Source of the DNA: Pleurobrachia bachei
Taxonomy: Eukaryota > Ctenophora > Tentaculata > Cydippida > Pleurobrachiidae
Length of the DNA stretch: 32,732 nt
Assembly (NCBI GenBank): GCA_000695325.1
Contig: AVPN01000729.1
Coordinates: forward strand, 1 to 32,732
Reading direction: 5' to 3'
Shown here: in pieces, positions 20,295 to 29,783 of the stretch
Position numbering within the stretch: the stretch's first letter is position 1
Layout of the letters: the number at the start of each line of letters is the position of its first letter
Made by a program: the position numbers and the translations under genes
The notes under the pieces: model-generated
The model's input: the letters and a program-made list of their open reading frames with translations, nothing else
What the model was told of the DNA's origin: nothing
The model's database searches: none

Positions 20295-21121
20295 NNNNNN
20301 NNNNNNNNNNNNNNNNNNNNNNNNNNNNNNNNNNNNNNNNNNNNNNNNNNNNNNNNNNNNNNNNNNNNNNNNNNNNNNNNNNNNNNNNNNNNNNNNNNNN
20401 NNNNNNNNNNNNNNNNNNNNNNNNNNNNNNNNNNNNNNNNNNNNNNNNNNNNNNNNNNNNNNNNNNNNNNNNNNNNNNNNNNNNNNNNNNNNNNNNNNNN
20501 NNNNNNNNNNNNNNNNNNNNNNNNNNNNNNNNNNNNNNNNNNNNNNNNNNNNNNNNNNNNNNNNNNNNNNNNNNNNNNNNNNNNNNNNNNNNNNNNNNNN
20601 NNNNNNNNNNNNNNNNNNNNNNNNNNNNNNNNNNNNNNNNNNNNNNNNNNNNNNNNNNNNNNNNNNNNNNNNNNNNNNNNNNNNNNNNNNNNNNNNNNNN
20701 NNNNNNNNNNNNNNNNNNNNNNNNNNNNNNNNNNNNNNNNNNNNNNNNNNNNNNNNNNNNNNNNNNNNNNNNNNNNNNNNNNNNNNNNNNNNNNNNNNNN
20801 NNNNNNNNNNNNNNNNNNNNNNNNNNNNNNNNNNNNNNNNNNNNNNNNNNNNNNNNNNNNNNNNNNNNNNNNNNNNNNNNNNNNNNNNNNNNNNNNNNNN
20901 NNNNNNNNNNNNNNNNNNNNNNNNNNNNNNNNNNNNNNNNNNNNNNNNNNNNNNNNNNNNNNNNNNNNNNNNNNNNNNNNNNNNNNNNNNNNNNNNNNNN
21001 NNNNNNNNNNNNNNNNNNNNNNNNNNNNNNNNNNNNNNNNNNNNNNNNNNNNNNNNNNNNNNNNNNNNNNNNNNNNNNNNNNNNNNNNNNNNNNNNNNNN
21101 NNNNNNNNNNNNNNNNNNNNN
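20295..21121. other. Assembly gap (827 Ns)
   Basis: Unknown sequence. The left flank is a tandem hairpin repeat and the right flank a GA microsatellite, so the gap is likely repeat-caused. Any exons 2-4 that belong with the U exon 1 copy at 21893-22006 would have to lie here. Confidence 0.99.
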
Positions 21122-21175
<54 letters not shown>

Positions 21176-21195
21176 AAGAGAGAGAGAGAGGAGAG
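21122..21195. repeat. (GA)n microsatellite at gap edge
   Basis: Pure GA repeat from the first resolved base to about 21174, then interrupted GA. It is the counterpart of the GA-rich tract at 18655-18770. Confidence 0.95.
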
Positions 21196-21892
21196 AGTGA
21201 GGGGAATATGAGAGGGGGAGAGGAGAATTATAGGAGAGGGGGTAAAATAGGAGAGGGAGAGAGGGATAAAGTGGTTGAAAATGAGAGAGAGAAAGATTGA
21301 GGGCCGAGGAAGAGAGATAGTTTTTGGAAATGTAAAAAGAGCTAGGAAGATAGTGAGAGACAGTGGGCACAGTGCACACCTAGGCTACATACCAGTTGGG
21401 TCAATTTGAAGGGAGGGGCGACAAATTGCGAGAAAGGGGTGAGATAATTGAGGCGAATGATATTTAGTAGCTTCCTAGTTACGAATAGTCCACAGCTGTT
21501 AGATCTGTTTTAATCACTGTCTCTAAATTAGGACCAGGCACCAGCCCCTTACCAGCATGTCTATTATAGTTGTTCTGACTAGTATTAGCATGCAATTACC
21601 CAGTGATAGTAGATTATGTGAAGTGAGAATTCCGCCCAACCAATAAGTTGCGTAGGTATGAAACATCGCTGATAGAAAACCCTCTATCAACGGAAAAGGG
21701 ACGTCCTAAGAGGAACTTTGAGATTATCCTTTGAAAAAACCCGAAAGTCGAAACTTAAAAACTATTTTTACTTTCTGGTTTAGAAGATCGCTTGGTATTT
21801 AAGATACTCTGTTTATTAGGCCGCTGTTTAGGCCGGCAAGTGAGGGGTAACTTCGTTACCAAGAAGATCGCCAGATAAGAGTTGAGACATAC

Positions 21893-22006
21893 CGATAACG
21901 AGTCAGCGTGTACAGGTTTTTCCCTTTGTGTCATGAACAGACAAACTCCTGCACTCCGTAGTTCATGCTTATTAGACAGGGTCTTGGGTGGTACTGGCAC
22001 ACGCAT
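21893..22006 (-). CDS. Gene U exon 1, copy D2 (good donor)
   Basis: There are 38 codons from ATG at 22004-22006: MRVPVPPKTLSNKHELR ... MTQREKPVHADSLS, then a consensus donor GTATGT in phase 0. This is the phase needed by U exon 2 (18633). Residues match copy D1 apart from T/P at position 4 and the diverged end. Upstream bases CAG/GCGTTTGG could be an acceptor, so more N-terminal coding may exist. The left breakpoint of the 1.8-kb E duplication falls inside this exon at about 22004. Not recognised as a known family. Confidence 0.55.
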
Positions 22007-22129
22007 ACCAAACGCCTGAAAGGTGGATGTTAGGTTTAAACGATTCGTCTTTGAGTCCTTAAATAATTTGGTTGCTAGATCTAATCGATTAGTCTTTGAG
22101 ATCTACCCTTTGCTAGATCACTAGCTTTG

Positions 22130-22743
22130 AAGTATAATCATCTGCTCCGCCCCAACAATCTAGATCATTTTCCTGGGCCCTCTCAGCAGCAGCCCCCCTC
22201 TCATATTTCGTAGAGAATTAGTTGACGTAACTTGAAGCAATTTAAATCCATGCCCTATCGCACACCCCATGATCCCATTACATGTGTGCGTCCCCTCACA
22301 ACTGCAACATCTTCATGTTTCTCTATCTCCCCAGTTACCAATCACTAATCATGTTTGAGAGAAAAAGAATCGTTGTAAATATAGAGTTACTGGCGACCAT
22401 ATAAAGACTCTGCCCCCTGCCCCCTGCCTCCTATTCCATCGATTATTATGCCATTGATGCTTGACCAAGAACACATAATTGTTGATATCTTCCAGCTCTC
22501 CCCCTTTCTCCCCTTCCCTCTCTTTCTACCTCTCTATCTTTCTCATTCTTCATTCCTTATTGGGCAGGTGGCAGGTGCTGCAAGAGCTGCTTATATCGAG
22601 GTCAACAGCTTCTTTTTTGTCAGCGAGCTACTTATCTCTCCTCTCTCTATGATCTGCTATTTTCTTCACACCCCGTCGCCATAGCTTTTTGTCAATAATG
22701 GGTGCTTTTTTAGAATTTAGTGCGTTACAGCTACCATGGTAGG
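22130..22743. promoter_or_regulatory. Intergenic region between divergent genes U and E
   Basis: U (minus) and E (plus) are head to head. A TATA-like ACCATATAAAG lies near 22397 on the plus strand, with CCCCTGCCCCCTGCC following. The same region at 23970-24585 is almost unchanged except in a pyrimidine tract. A 78-codon frame starting MPLMLDQEHII at 22448 (24290 in the other copy) is open in both but looks like UTR sequence; I do not call it a gene. Confidence 0.35.
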
Positions 22744-23365
22744 ATGATTTGGTTGTTAGTTTTGTTCGTGATACATATTCTACACGGCCGCTCGACAGAC
22801 GTCGGTAATTAAATAATTAATGTTAACTCAACGATTCTAATTATATTTTAAGCGAGTCTGATAAACACATTTCGATCTCATTAATCAAGCCAAATTCCAA
22901 CTGCGTTTAATTTATTTTCAGCCTGGAGGCCAGTAGAAAAGGGTTTCCTTTACGAATGGGATTGGGAGACCCTGCCCATTCAGCTGACAACTGAAAAACA
23001 GCCCGGTAGCAACACAGAGATATACTTCCAGACCTTCCCAGCTACGGGGAACAATGGGAACGGAGTTGTGAGCATCAAGTTTAAAAACCAGATAACCTAC
23101 AAGATAGCCCCATGCATGGATAACTGGGAGCCCTTGCCAGAACAACCTGATCTTTCAGCTGGCTCTGAAAACATTTGGACACTTGCCAAAGATCACCAAA
23201 GCATCACAATTTCTTGTGATGACAAAGTTGTGCTAGTGTACAGTTTTGCAGATAGTGAAAACAAGGAGCTATGTGAGGGTGACCTGGGTGGAAATTTGGT
23301 GGAGAGGATAAAGTTTAGTTCGGTGTTTGATACCGCTACACTCATGATCAAGCCTCTTCATGCAG
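22744..23365 (+). CDS. Gene E, secreted protein, copy 1 (last exon missing)
   Basis: Exon 1 (22744-22804) encodes a signal peptide, MIWLLVLFVIHILHGRS. Exon 2 (22922-23365) encodes about 148 residues, including FLYEWDWETLPIQ and IWTLAKDHQSITISCDD, ending KPLHAG. The split codon G/CC joins the exons in phase. The short third exon found in copy 2 (APNTQIV...) is absent: the corresponding segment is deleted or replaced and includes a palindrome at 23381-23397. Reading through the donor stops after two residues (NC). The product would lack the C-terminal hydrophobic tail. Not recognised beyond that. Confidence 0.65.
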
Positions 23366-23380
23366 GTAATTGTTAATTTG

Positions 23381-23397
23381 TCTCCCATTATGGGAGA
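23381..23397. repeat. Short palindrome TCTCCCAT/T/ATGGGAGA
   Basis: A perfect 8-bp-arm palindrome with a one-base centre, present only in copy E1, at the place where copy E2 has its last-exon sequence. It is followed by a further partial inverse repeat (CTCCCATAAT). Confidence 0.6.
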
Positions 23398-23724
23398 CTC
23401 CCATAATATAATTTGTACCACATTTGTCTGTCGCTATCTGATCTCTGTTGCATGGCTCTTCTTACTGTGATCGATATAATATAGTAATGCATCCAAATCA
23501 TAACTTTCCTTCGCAAACCCTTCTTGACCTTACCAAGATATCAAGCAAAATTTAGACATTTCTTGGATTTTAACGGACCCAACCAACCCCAGCCAACCAT
23601 CAAACCATAGTATGAAACCCCGAACACCAAAGCCCTTTTCTTCCCAACTCCATCCCTTGTTTCTTTCCTACTCCATCCCTTGTTTCTTCCTTAACTCCCC
23701 CTTAACTCCCTCCCATTTCCCAAC

Positions 23725-23845
23725 TCAAACCTTTATGAACTGGTAGATAGAGGCAATGGTAGGACATCCCTGGACCCACGATTGAAGAGTGGAGTAATAG
23801 CAGACACAGCTGATAAGAAGAGTAGGGGAACGCTCACAGAGACTC
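23725..23845 (-). pseudogene. FANCA: FANCA exon 3 fragment in duplicated unit
   Basis: The fragment encodes SLCERSPTLLISCVCYYSTL then WVQGCPTIASIYQFIKV and TGA, the C-terminal end of FANCA, and is cut at 23845 by the duplication junction. Against the true exon (25452-25602) I see seven codon differences, six of them synonymous and one Glu to Gln. The final Val codon and stop are kept. A dead fragment would not be expected to show this pattern if the duplication were old, so it is either very recent or part of another intact haplotype. Confidence 0.8.
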
Positions 23846-24585
23846 CATACCAAACGCCTGAAAGGTGGATGTTAGGTTTAAACGATTCGTCTTTGAGTCC
23901 TTAAATAATTTGGTTGCTAGATCTAATCGATTAGTCTTTGAGATCTACCCTTTGCTAGATCACTAGCTTTGAAGTATAATCATCTGCTCCGCCCCAACAA
24001 TCTAGATCATTTTCCTGGGCCCTCTCAGCAGCAGCCCCCCTCTCATATTTCGTAGAGAATTAGTTGACGTAACTTGAAGCAATTTAAATCCATGCCCTAT
24101 CGCACACCCCATGATCCCATTACATGTGTGCGTCCCCTCACAACTGCAACATCTTCATGTTTCTCTATCTCCCCAGTTACCAATCACTAATCATGTTTGA
24201 GAGAAAAAGAATCGTTGTAAATATAGAGTTACTGGCGACCATATAAAGACTCTGCCCCCTGCCCCCTGCCTCCTATTCCATCGATTATTATGCCATTGAT
24301 GCTTGACCAAGAACACATAATTGTTGATATCTTTCAGCTCTCTTCCTTTCTCCCCTTCCCTTTCTTTCTACCTCTCTATCTTTCTCATTCTTCATTCCTT
24401 ATTGGGCAGGTGGCAGGTGCTGCAAGAGCTGCTTATATCGAGGTCAACAGCTTCTTTTTTGTCAGCGAGCTACTTATCTCTCCTCTCTCTATGATCTGCT
24501 ATTTTCTTCACACCCCGTCGCCATAGCTTTTTGTCAATAATGGGTGCTTTTTTAGAATTTAGTGCGTTACAGCTACCATGGTAGG

Positions 24586-25304
24586 ATGATTTGGTTGTTA
24601 GTTTTGTTCGTGATACATATTCTACACGGCCGCTCGACAGACGTCGGTAATTAAATATTTAATGATAACTCAACGATCCTAATTATATTTTAAGCGTGTC
24701 TTACGATCTCATTAAATAAGCCAAATCCCAACTGCGTATATTTTATTTTCAGCCTGGAGGCCAGTACAACGGGGTTTCTTGTACGAATGGGATTGGGAGA
24801 CCCTGCCCATTCAGCTGACAACTGAAAAACAGCCCGGTAGCAACACAGAGATATACTTCCAGACCTTCCCAGCTACGGGGAACAATGGGAACGGAGTTGT
24901 GAGCATCAAGTTTAAAAACCAGATATCCTACAAGATAGCCCCATGCATGGATGACTGGGAGCCCTTGCCACAACAACCTGATCTTTCAGCTGGCTCTGAA
25001 AACATTTGGACACTTGCCAAAAATCACCAAAGTATCACCATTTCCTGTGATGATGAAGTTGTGCTAGTGTACAGTTTTGCAGATAGTGAAAACAAGGAGC
25101 TATGTGAGGGTGACCTGGGTGGAAATTTGGTGGAGAGGATAAAGTTTAGTTCGGTGTTTGATACCGCTACACTCATGATCAAGCCTCTCCATGCAGGTAA
25201 ACTATTAATTTTTCTGTCGCTATCTCTATTATATCTGTTGCTTGCCAGCGCCAAACACCCAGATTGTAACGGCACCCTTTGTTGCATGGCTCTTCTTACT
25301 GTGA
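24586..25304 (+). CDS. Gene E, putative secreted, possibly GPI-anchored protein, copy 2, complete
   Basis: Exons 24586-24646, 24753-25196 and 25249-25304 (61+444+56 nt) join in frame to 186 codons plus stop. An N-terminal signal peptide (MIWLLVLFVIHIL) is followed by a W-rich start (WRPVQRGFLYEWDWE) and an apparently beta-rich domain with three cysteines (IAPC, ISCDD, ELCEG). A hydrophobic end, APFVAWLFLL, runs up to the stop, like a GPI-anchor signal or a short tail anchor. The alternating pattern around IWTLAKNHQSITIS and VERIKFSSV recalls beta-sandwich or lectin-like invertebrate extracellular domains, perhaps the farnesoic-acid-methyltransferase-like (Methyltransf_FA) type, but I cannot claim it. 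AATAAA occurs at 25461, overlapping the 3' end of convergent FANCA. Role unknown. Confidence 0.7.
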
Positions 25305-25374
25305 TCGATATAATGCATCCAAATCATAACTTTCTTTCGCAAACCGTTCATTCTTACCAAGATATCAAAATGTA

Positions 25375-25380
25375 TTTTAT
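25375..25380 (-). terminator. FANCA polyadenylation signal
   Basis: TTTATT on the plus strand gives AATAAA on the FANCA strand, about 70 nt past its stop codon. The tail-to-tail E gene has its own AATAAA at about 25461 inside the FANCA 3' coding end, so the two 3' ends would overlap. Confidence 0.5.
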
Positions 25381-25451
25381 TAAACCACCACCAAACCATA
25401 GTATGACACCCCAAATACCAAAGCCCTTTCTTCCTCAACTCCATCCTTTTT

Positions 25452-28149
25452 TCATACCTTAATAAACTGGTAGATAGACGCAATGGTAGGACATCCCTGA
25501 ACCCACGATTCAAGAGTGGAGTAATAGCACACACAGCTGATAAGAAGAGTAGGGGAACGCTCACAGAGACTCAACAGCAACTTCTGGTCTTCATGGATCG
25601 ACCTGATGGACAGAGGGGATAACTTTGTATGAGACAGTATAAATAATAGCTGGAGATATCAGAACTTTATCATGGAATATAGGAAGTTTGAACGAAACCA
25701 TGCTTTGGAATTTACCTGACAATGGCGAAGGTGATTGGAAGTGTTAACAGGAAGTCTTCTCCAGTAAGGTAAATCTTGTAACTCTCAAGGACACTGATCA
25801 GATTCTCCAAACTCTCCTTCCTTTCACATTTCCATAGCAGGGAAGGCTGGAGTCTGTTAACAACGGAGAAGAACCGGCCGAATATCTGCCGAATGAGAGC
25901 CGTCGGTTTTTCAACGTTTGTCTGGTAGTACGGTAGAAGGACTTTGGCTAACGCTTCGTATATCCACAACTTGTTCCCGGTAACAAGGGAAATATTTGCC
26001 TTTAAAACTGGGAGAAGAAATGGTTCGGAAGGACTGCTGATGGCTGATTTGAAGACTGTCACATAGACATCCCCGGGATTCTGACAGGTAACTACTTTCT
26101 CAAATATCTTTGTAGTGATTATCTCTCCCAGGTCACCTAGCGACCACCATGACAACGCCTGACAGAGTTTCTCGACCGACAACTGTTTCCATACTGCTGC
26201 TGGTATTAACACGTTACAGTTTTCAGTCAGTTTTCCCAGGAGAATCAGATGAAGGAAGTCGTTCTCGACAGTCGTTGGTATGTTAGAGTAGAGCTCTTGA
26301 TTCCTTCTCAAGACGCTCTCAAGGAATGATTCTGCAGCTTCAGTGGTGAAGAACTCCACCAACTTCAACAATTTACCGGTATCATCCTTTCCAGAGGCAT
26401 TGTGTACCAGTTTGGTCAGGACATCAATAAAAACAGGTTGTAGGGTAGGCATTGAGTAGAATGGTTTCAAGAACTGAACTGAATCCAAGTGGATGCATTC
26501 GACACAGACAACCGTTATCAAACGTTCTATCTGCCCCTTTGAGTGCTGAGAGACGAGATGGGACTGGATCAGGTTCCTCACTTTTTCAGAGTTTTCACCA
26601 GTTGAGTTCAGAAGGGAAGATAGCAAGTTTTCATAAGTTTCCACGGGACTGATCTCCATTATTTCTTCTTTCTCCAAAACAACCGAAGCCGGGATCTTTT
26701 TCGCAGATTTCAGTACCTCGACAAGCTTCTGACGGAGGGTATCGTCGGAGACTTCATCACTGTGTATAAGACAAGGAAGGAAATGATTGGTGTAATATTG
26801 TTTTTTGAAGATGCTAGCCTCTACGATACCTGTTGGAATTTGATTAGCCAAGAAAAATTTCGAGAAGTTGCGGAAAAGGTGTAGCACATACTGCAAATTG
26901 TCAATTTCGGCAAGGTTAAAATCCTTCATCCGAGTTTTGGCCAGCATCAGGTAATTCTCGAGTTTCGTTTTCACTTTCACCCCACCTCGCAGGGGTAGTT
27001 GAATGTGGTGCTTGAGGAAAATGCCACTCTCAAAGGGGACCAGCCGGGTAAACTCGTCGAGAACAAATTCTACGGATTTTGTAGATGTCAAATGTGCGGA
27101 GGAAGGTCCAAAGTAGAACTGGTAGCTGTCGGTGTATTGTTTCGTGCCCATAATGTGGAAGAGTCTACAGAGGACCAAGGAGAGGGTGAAGTTATACCGA
27201 TCCCGCTCTGCGATGGACTTTTTGAGGACATCAGATAGAAATTCAAGTAGAGGGGTTTCGCAGCCGATTGTCGAGATTATCAACATTGTGTAACGAGGAT
27301 GTAATTTACTGGCCCCGAACATTTGCCGAAGATAGGTCACAAACCGTTCTGTGAAGGCAGGTTCCTGTGGTAGATAATATTGCAGTTGAGTTCTCTGCAG
27401 TTGGAATTTAGGACTGGTGTAGACACTTTCTACCGTCTGGTATGTCTCTTCGATTGAATCTTTGAACTCGGCAAACAATATTGAAGTAGCCAGGTTGTTA
27501 AATGTTTTCACGGTCAATCTCCCCAGAACATCGGTTGGTTGATCCGGATTATCCAGGAGCACTCTGAGAATTCTCCCAAGAGTGGATAGCTGGTCCATTA
27601 GGAATGACCGGAAAAGGACAACTAGACCATTCATCCGTGATCGGAGGGCTTTCACGGCTAAAGAGGTGAAGGCGTCGGTATCCAAGTGAGTGGCAATGGC
27701 TGAAACACCAACTAGACCAGCCAAGAATTCCACTTTATCCAACTCTGTTTCCGATGTGATTCCTTTCAGCAGTGTAGCAGCACTCGTTGTTATAGGACTC
27801 ATGGACTCAGCCACTTGTTTCAGCTGAGACAGAGGAAGGTTAATGACACTTTCTGTACTCTGAACTTCGGAGAGAATCTCACAGACCACTGACTCGAGTT
27901 CGTCATCCCATTCCTCTTCTTGACCATCATGATGATCTCTCCGCCGACGTTTTCCAGGGTTCAACCTTGACAAAAGCTCACGAGCCTCTCTGGCGATGTC
28001 CGTGTCGCTGAGAGCGATAAGGGATGTGGCTCGTTCAGCGAGGTCCGGACCTACGCACTTATCCCCGTGTTTGAGTAACGAGTAGGTGTGACGTTACTGA
28101 TATGTTCAAAATGAGAGTCATGGCGAGTTGCCTACCATGTAGAGGACAT
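25452..28149 (-). CDS. FANCA: Fanconi anaemia group A protein (FANCA), compact form, complete
   Basis: FANCA is part of the Fanconi core ubiquitin-ligase complex for DNA interstrand crosslink repair. Exons 28149-28136, 28007-25716 and 25602-25452 total 2457 nt, giving 818 residues; human FANCA has 1455. Recalled human motifs align: LVPFES (327-332), YLMLAKTRMKDF, VEASIFKKQYYTNHFLP (400-416), LKSAKKIP (437-444) and an ALSWWSL segment like human ALVWWPSL. The final LLISCVCYYS...IYQFIKV resembles the human helical C-terminus. A basic KRRRR (24-28) may be a nuclear localisation signal. Exon 1, only 14 nt, is inferred: no ATG lies in the open frame before the homologous region, and splicing ATGTCCTCTACATG to the acceptor at 28008 restores the phase. 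The stop GTA-TGA is confirmed by GTT-TGA in the duplicate fragment. The compactness suggests loss of middle and N-terminal parts. Confidence 0.88.
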
Positions 28150-28286
28150 TGAAATCAATGACCGAATTGAAGTTTGATATTTCCGAATTTACAAAGAACT
28201 CTCTTAAAATTTTGATACAAAAACTTATCTTAAAAACACGCGAATCACATAGGAGACGAACACATGATACACAGTCCAACATAATA

Positions 28287-29559
28287 TTAGTTCATCCTAA
28301 GAGCCCCATCCATACGAATAGTTTCACCGTTGAGGTAGCCATTAGTCATGATATGGTACGCCAACGCTCCATACTCCTCTGAAAAATAATAAGAGATGAA
28401 AGATATTTCCAGCTAGAGATAAAAAATTCTTGAAAACACTTGAATCAGTTTATTTAGGAGCTAATTTATTGGACAAACTGTACAATTCTATAATAATGAA
28501 ACCTCTTGAAGGTATTAACAGTTACCTGGAGCGCCGAGTCGTTTGGGGAAGGGTACCCCGGCAGCTAACCCCGCCTTGATATCATCCCTCATCCCCGCCA
28601 TCATGGGGGTTTCAATTACCCCCGGTGCAATTGTACACGTCCTAATTCCCACCGCTGCTAAATCCCTTGCCAGCACGATAGTCAGAGCCCGGACACCGCC
28701 CTTACTCGCGGCATAGGCTGCCTGTCCCCTCTGGCCCTCAAACGCAGCAACACTGGCAGTATTCACAAACACTCCTGGGTAGTAGAAAGTTTTGAGAATG
28801 TTACCGAATTTGGTGTAAGCGATTAGATCTAATCTAGAAGATCTGACTGTGTGACAATGAAGCACTTTGTGACGTCACGAATGAACCACTTTTTGACGTC
28901 ATCATACCTCGTTCCCCGCTCTCATTGTAGGGTTCCTGGGCAGCCATTGCTTCAGCAGTCAGCCGACACACATTGAACGTTCCCCCCAAATTAATATCAA
29001 TTACCCTCTTGAAATCCTCCAAACTGTGAGGTCCTGAAACACAAATTTGTGTTAGAGATTGTGTTAGCTCTCAAACAAGTCTTACAGGCGCCGAGCATGG
29101 TCTGAGAAGGGGATATTGTTTGAGAAGGGGACAGAGTACCTATCACAAACCTCGTTTGGAGTAAGTGAGTGCTCCGGTAGCAATACCAGCACAGTTCACT
29201 GCGGCAGTTAGTGGACCCAACTCAGTGGTAGCTAGCTGTATGGCATCCCGTACACTCCCTTCGTCAGTTACATCAACAGGTGCAAAACTAAACATGGGGT
29301 TATTATTATTGACGACATCCTTAAAAATCATTACTCCTTTATAAAACAAATCATTACTCCTTTATAAAAACGGACGATTGCAAACAGGTGTGATTTTTTA
29401 CCGGCAATCGTTAGACATTTCCTTAGCCAGTTCGGCACCGGCTGAGCTAGGTAGATCGGCAATAACCGCTTTACCACCCATTTTCAGAACATGACGCACG
29501 GTAGCTAATCCTAGCCCTGAGGCTCCTCCAGTTACCAAGGCAACGATACCCCTGTTCAT
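28287..29559 (-). CDS. HSD17B10: HSD17B10-type mitochondrial short-chain dehydrogenase, complete
   Basis: This is a 3-hydroxyacyl-CoA / 17-beta-hydroxysteroid dehydrogenase; in animals it is also an RNase P subunit. Exons 29559-29402, 29287-29151, 29033-28908, 28774-28526 and 28378-28287 total 762 nt, giving 253 residues (human 261). The NAD-binding TGGASGLG motif lies at residues 10-17 and is followed by ADLP. VNCAGIA is the NAG-type motif. SVAAFEGQ with YAASKGG supplies the catalytic Ser and the Tyr-x3-Lys pair. The [12 protein letters not shown] loop and the end [16 protein letters not shown] match the family. All introns are short (about 110-150 bp). Exons 1-3 with their introns are repeated perfectly 982 bp upstream. 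Confidence 0.94.
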
Positions 29560-29783
29560 TCTGTGGATTCATTAGGTAAGAAATCATCTGTGTGGTCATA
29601 AAGTAAACAATTTGAAGAACTAAAACACACGGTCTTTTGGTCAAGTTGGTTGATTGAATGAAATTTATACAATAAATTAGTAAACGCCATAAAATAAATC
29701 TTTCTCTGGTTCCCGCTCAGCCGTTCCAACCTCCATGCTGCATCTGAAGAAAACAGTTGTTTGATAAAGAAAGAAAAAAGGAA
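28802..29783. repeat. 982-bp perfect tandem duplication, proximal copy (HSD17B10 exons 1-3)
   Basis: It begins at TACCGAATTTGG inside intron 3 and ends at AAAAAAGGAAT upstream of exon 1. The copy immediately to the right shows no difference that I can see. The breakpoints share at most one or two bases. Confidence 0.9.

Larger units (their letters stand above)
22004..23845. repeat. 1.8-kb direct duplication (gene E with a FANCA 3' fragment), copy E1
   Basis: The sequence starting CATACCAAACGCCTG at 22004 restarts at 23846, directly after CAGAGACTC at 23845. In the right copy that same CAGAGACTC (25572) continues into FANCA. The breakpoints are inside U exon 1 and FANCA exon 3. Little or no microhomology is seen at the junction. 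Confidence 0.88.
23846..25572. repeat. 1.8-kb direct duplication, copy E2
   Basis: This copy starts inside U exon 1 sequence and ends inside FANCA exon 3, which here continues into the full gene. The intergenic half is close to identical to copy E1; gene E and its 3' flank differ more. Confidence 0.88.

Noticed and set aside
20278-21379. Long open frames on both strands across the gap
   Set aside because: They consist of Ns and GA repeats and carry no information.
22448-22684. 78-codon frame MPLMLDQEHII after a TATA-like box, present in both E copies
   Set aside because: The pyrimidine-run composition and lack of recognisable protein features point to UTR or promoter sequence; conservation of the flanking non-coding sequence is equally high.
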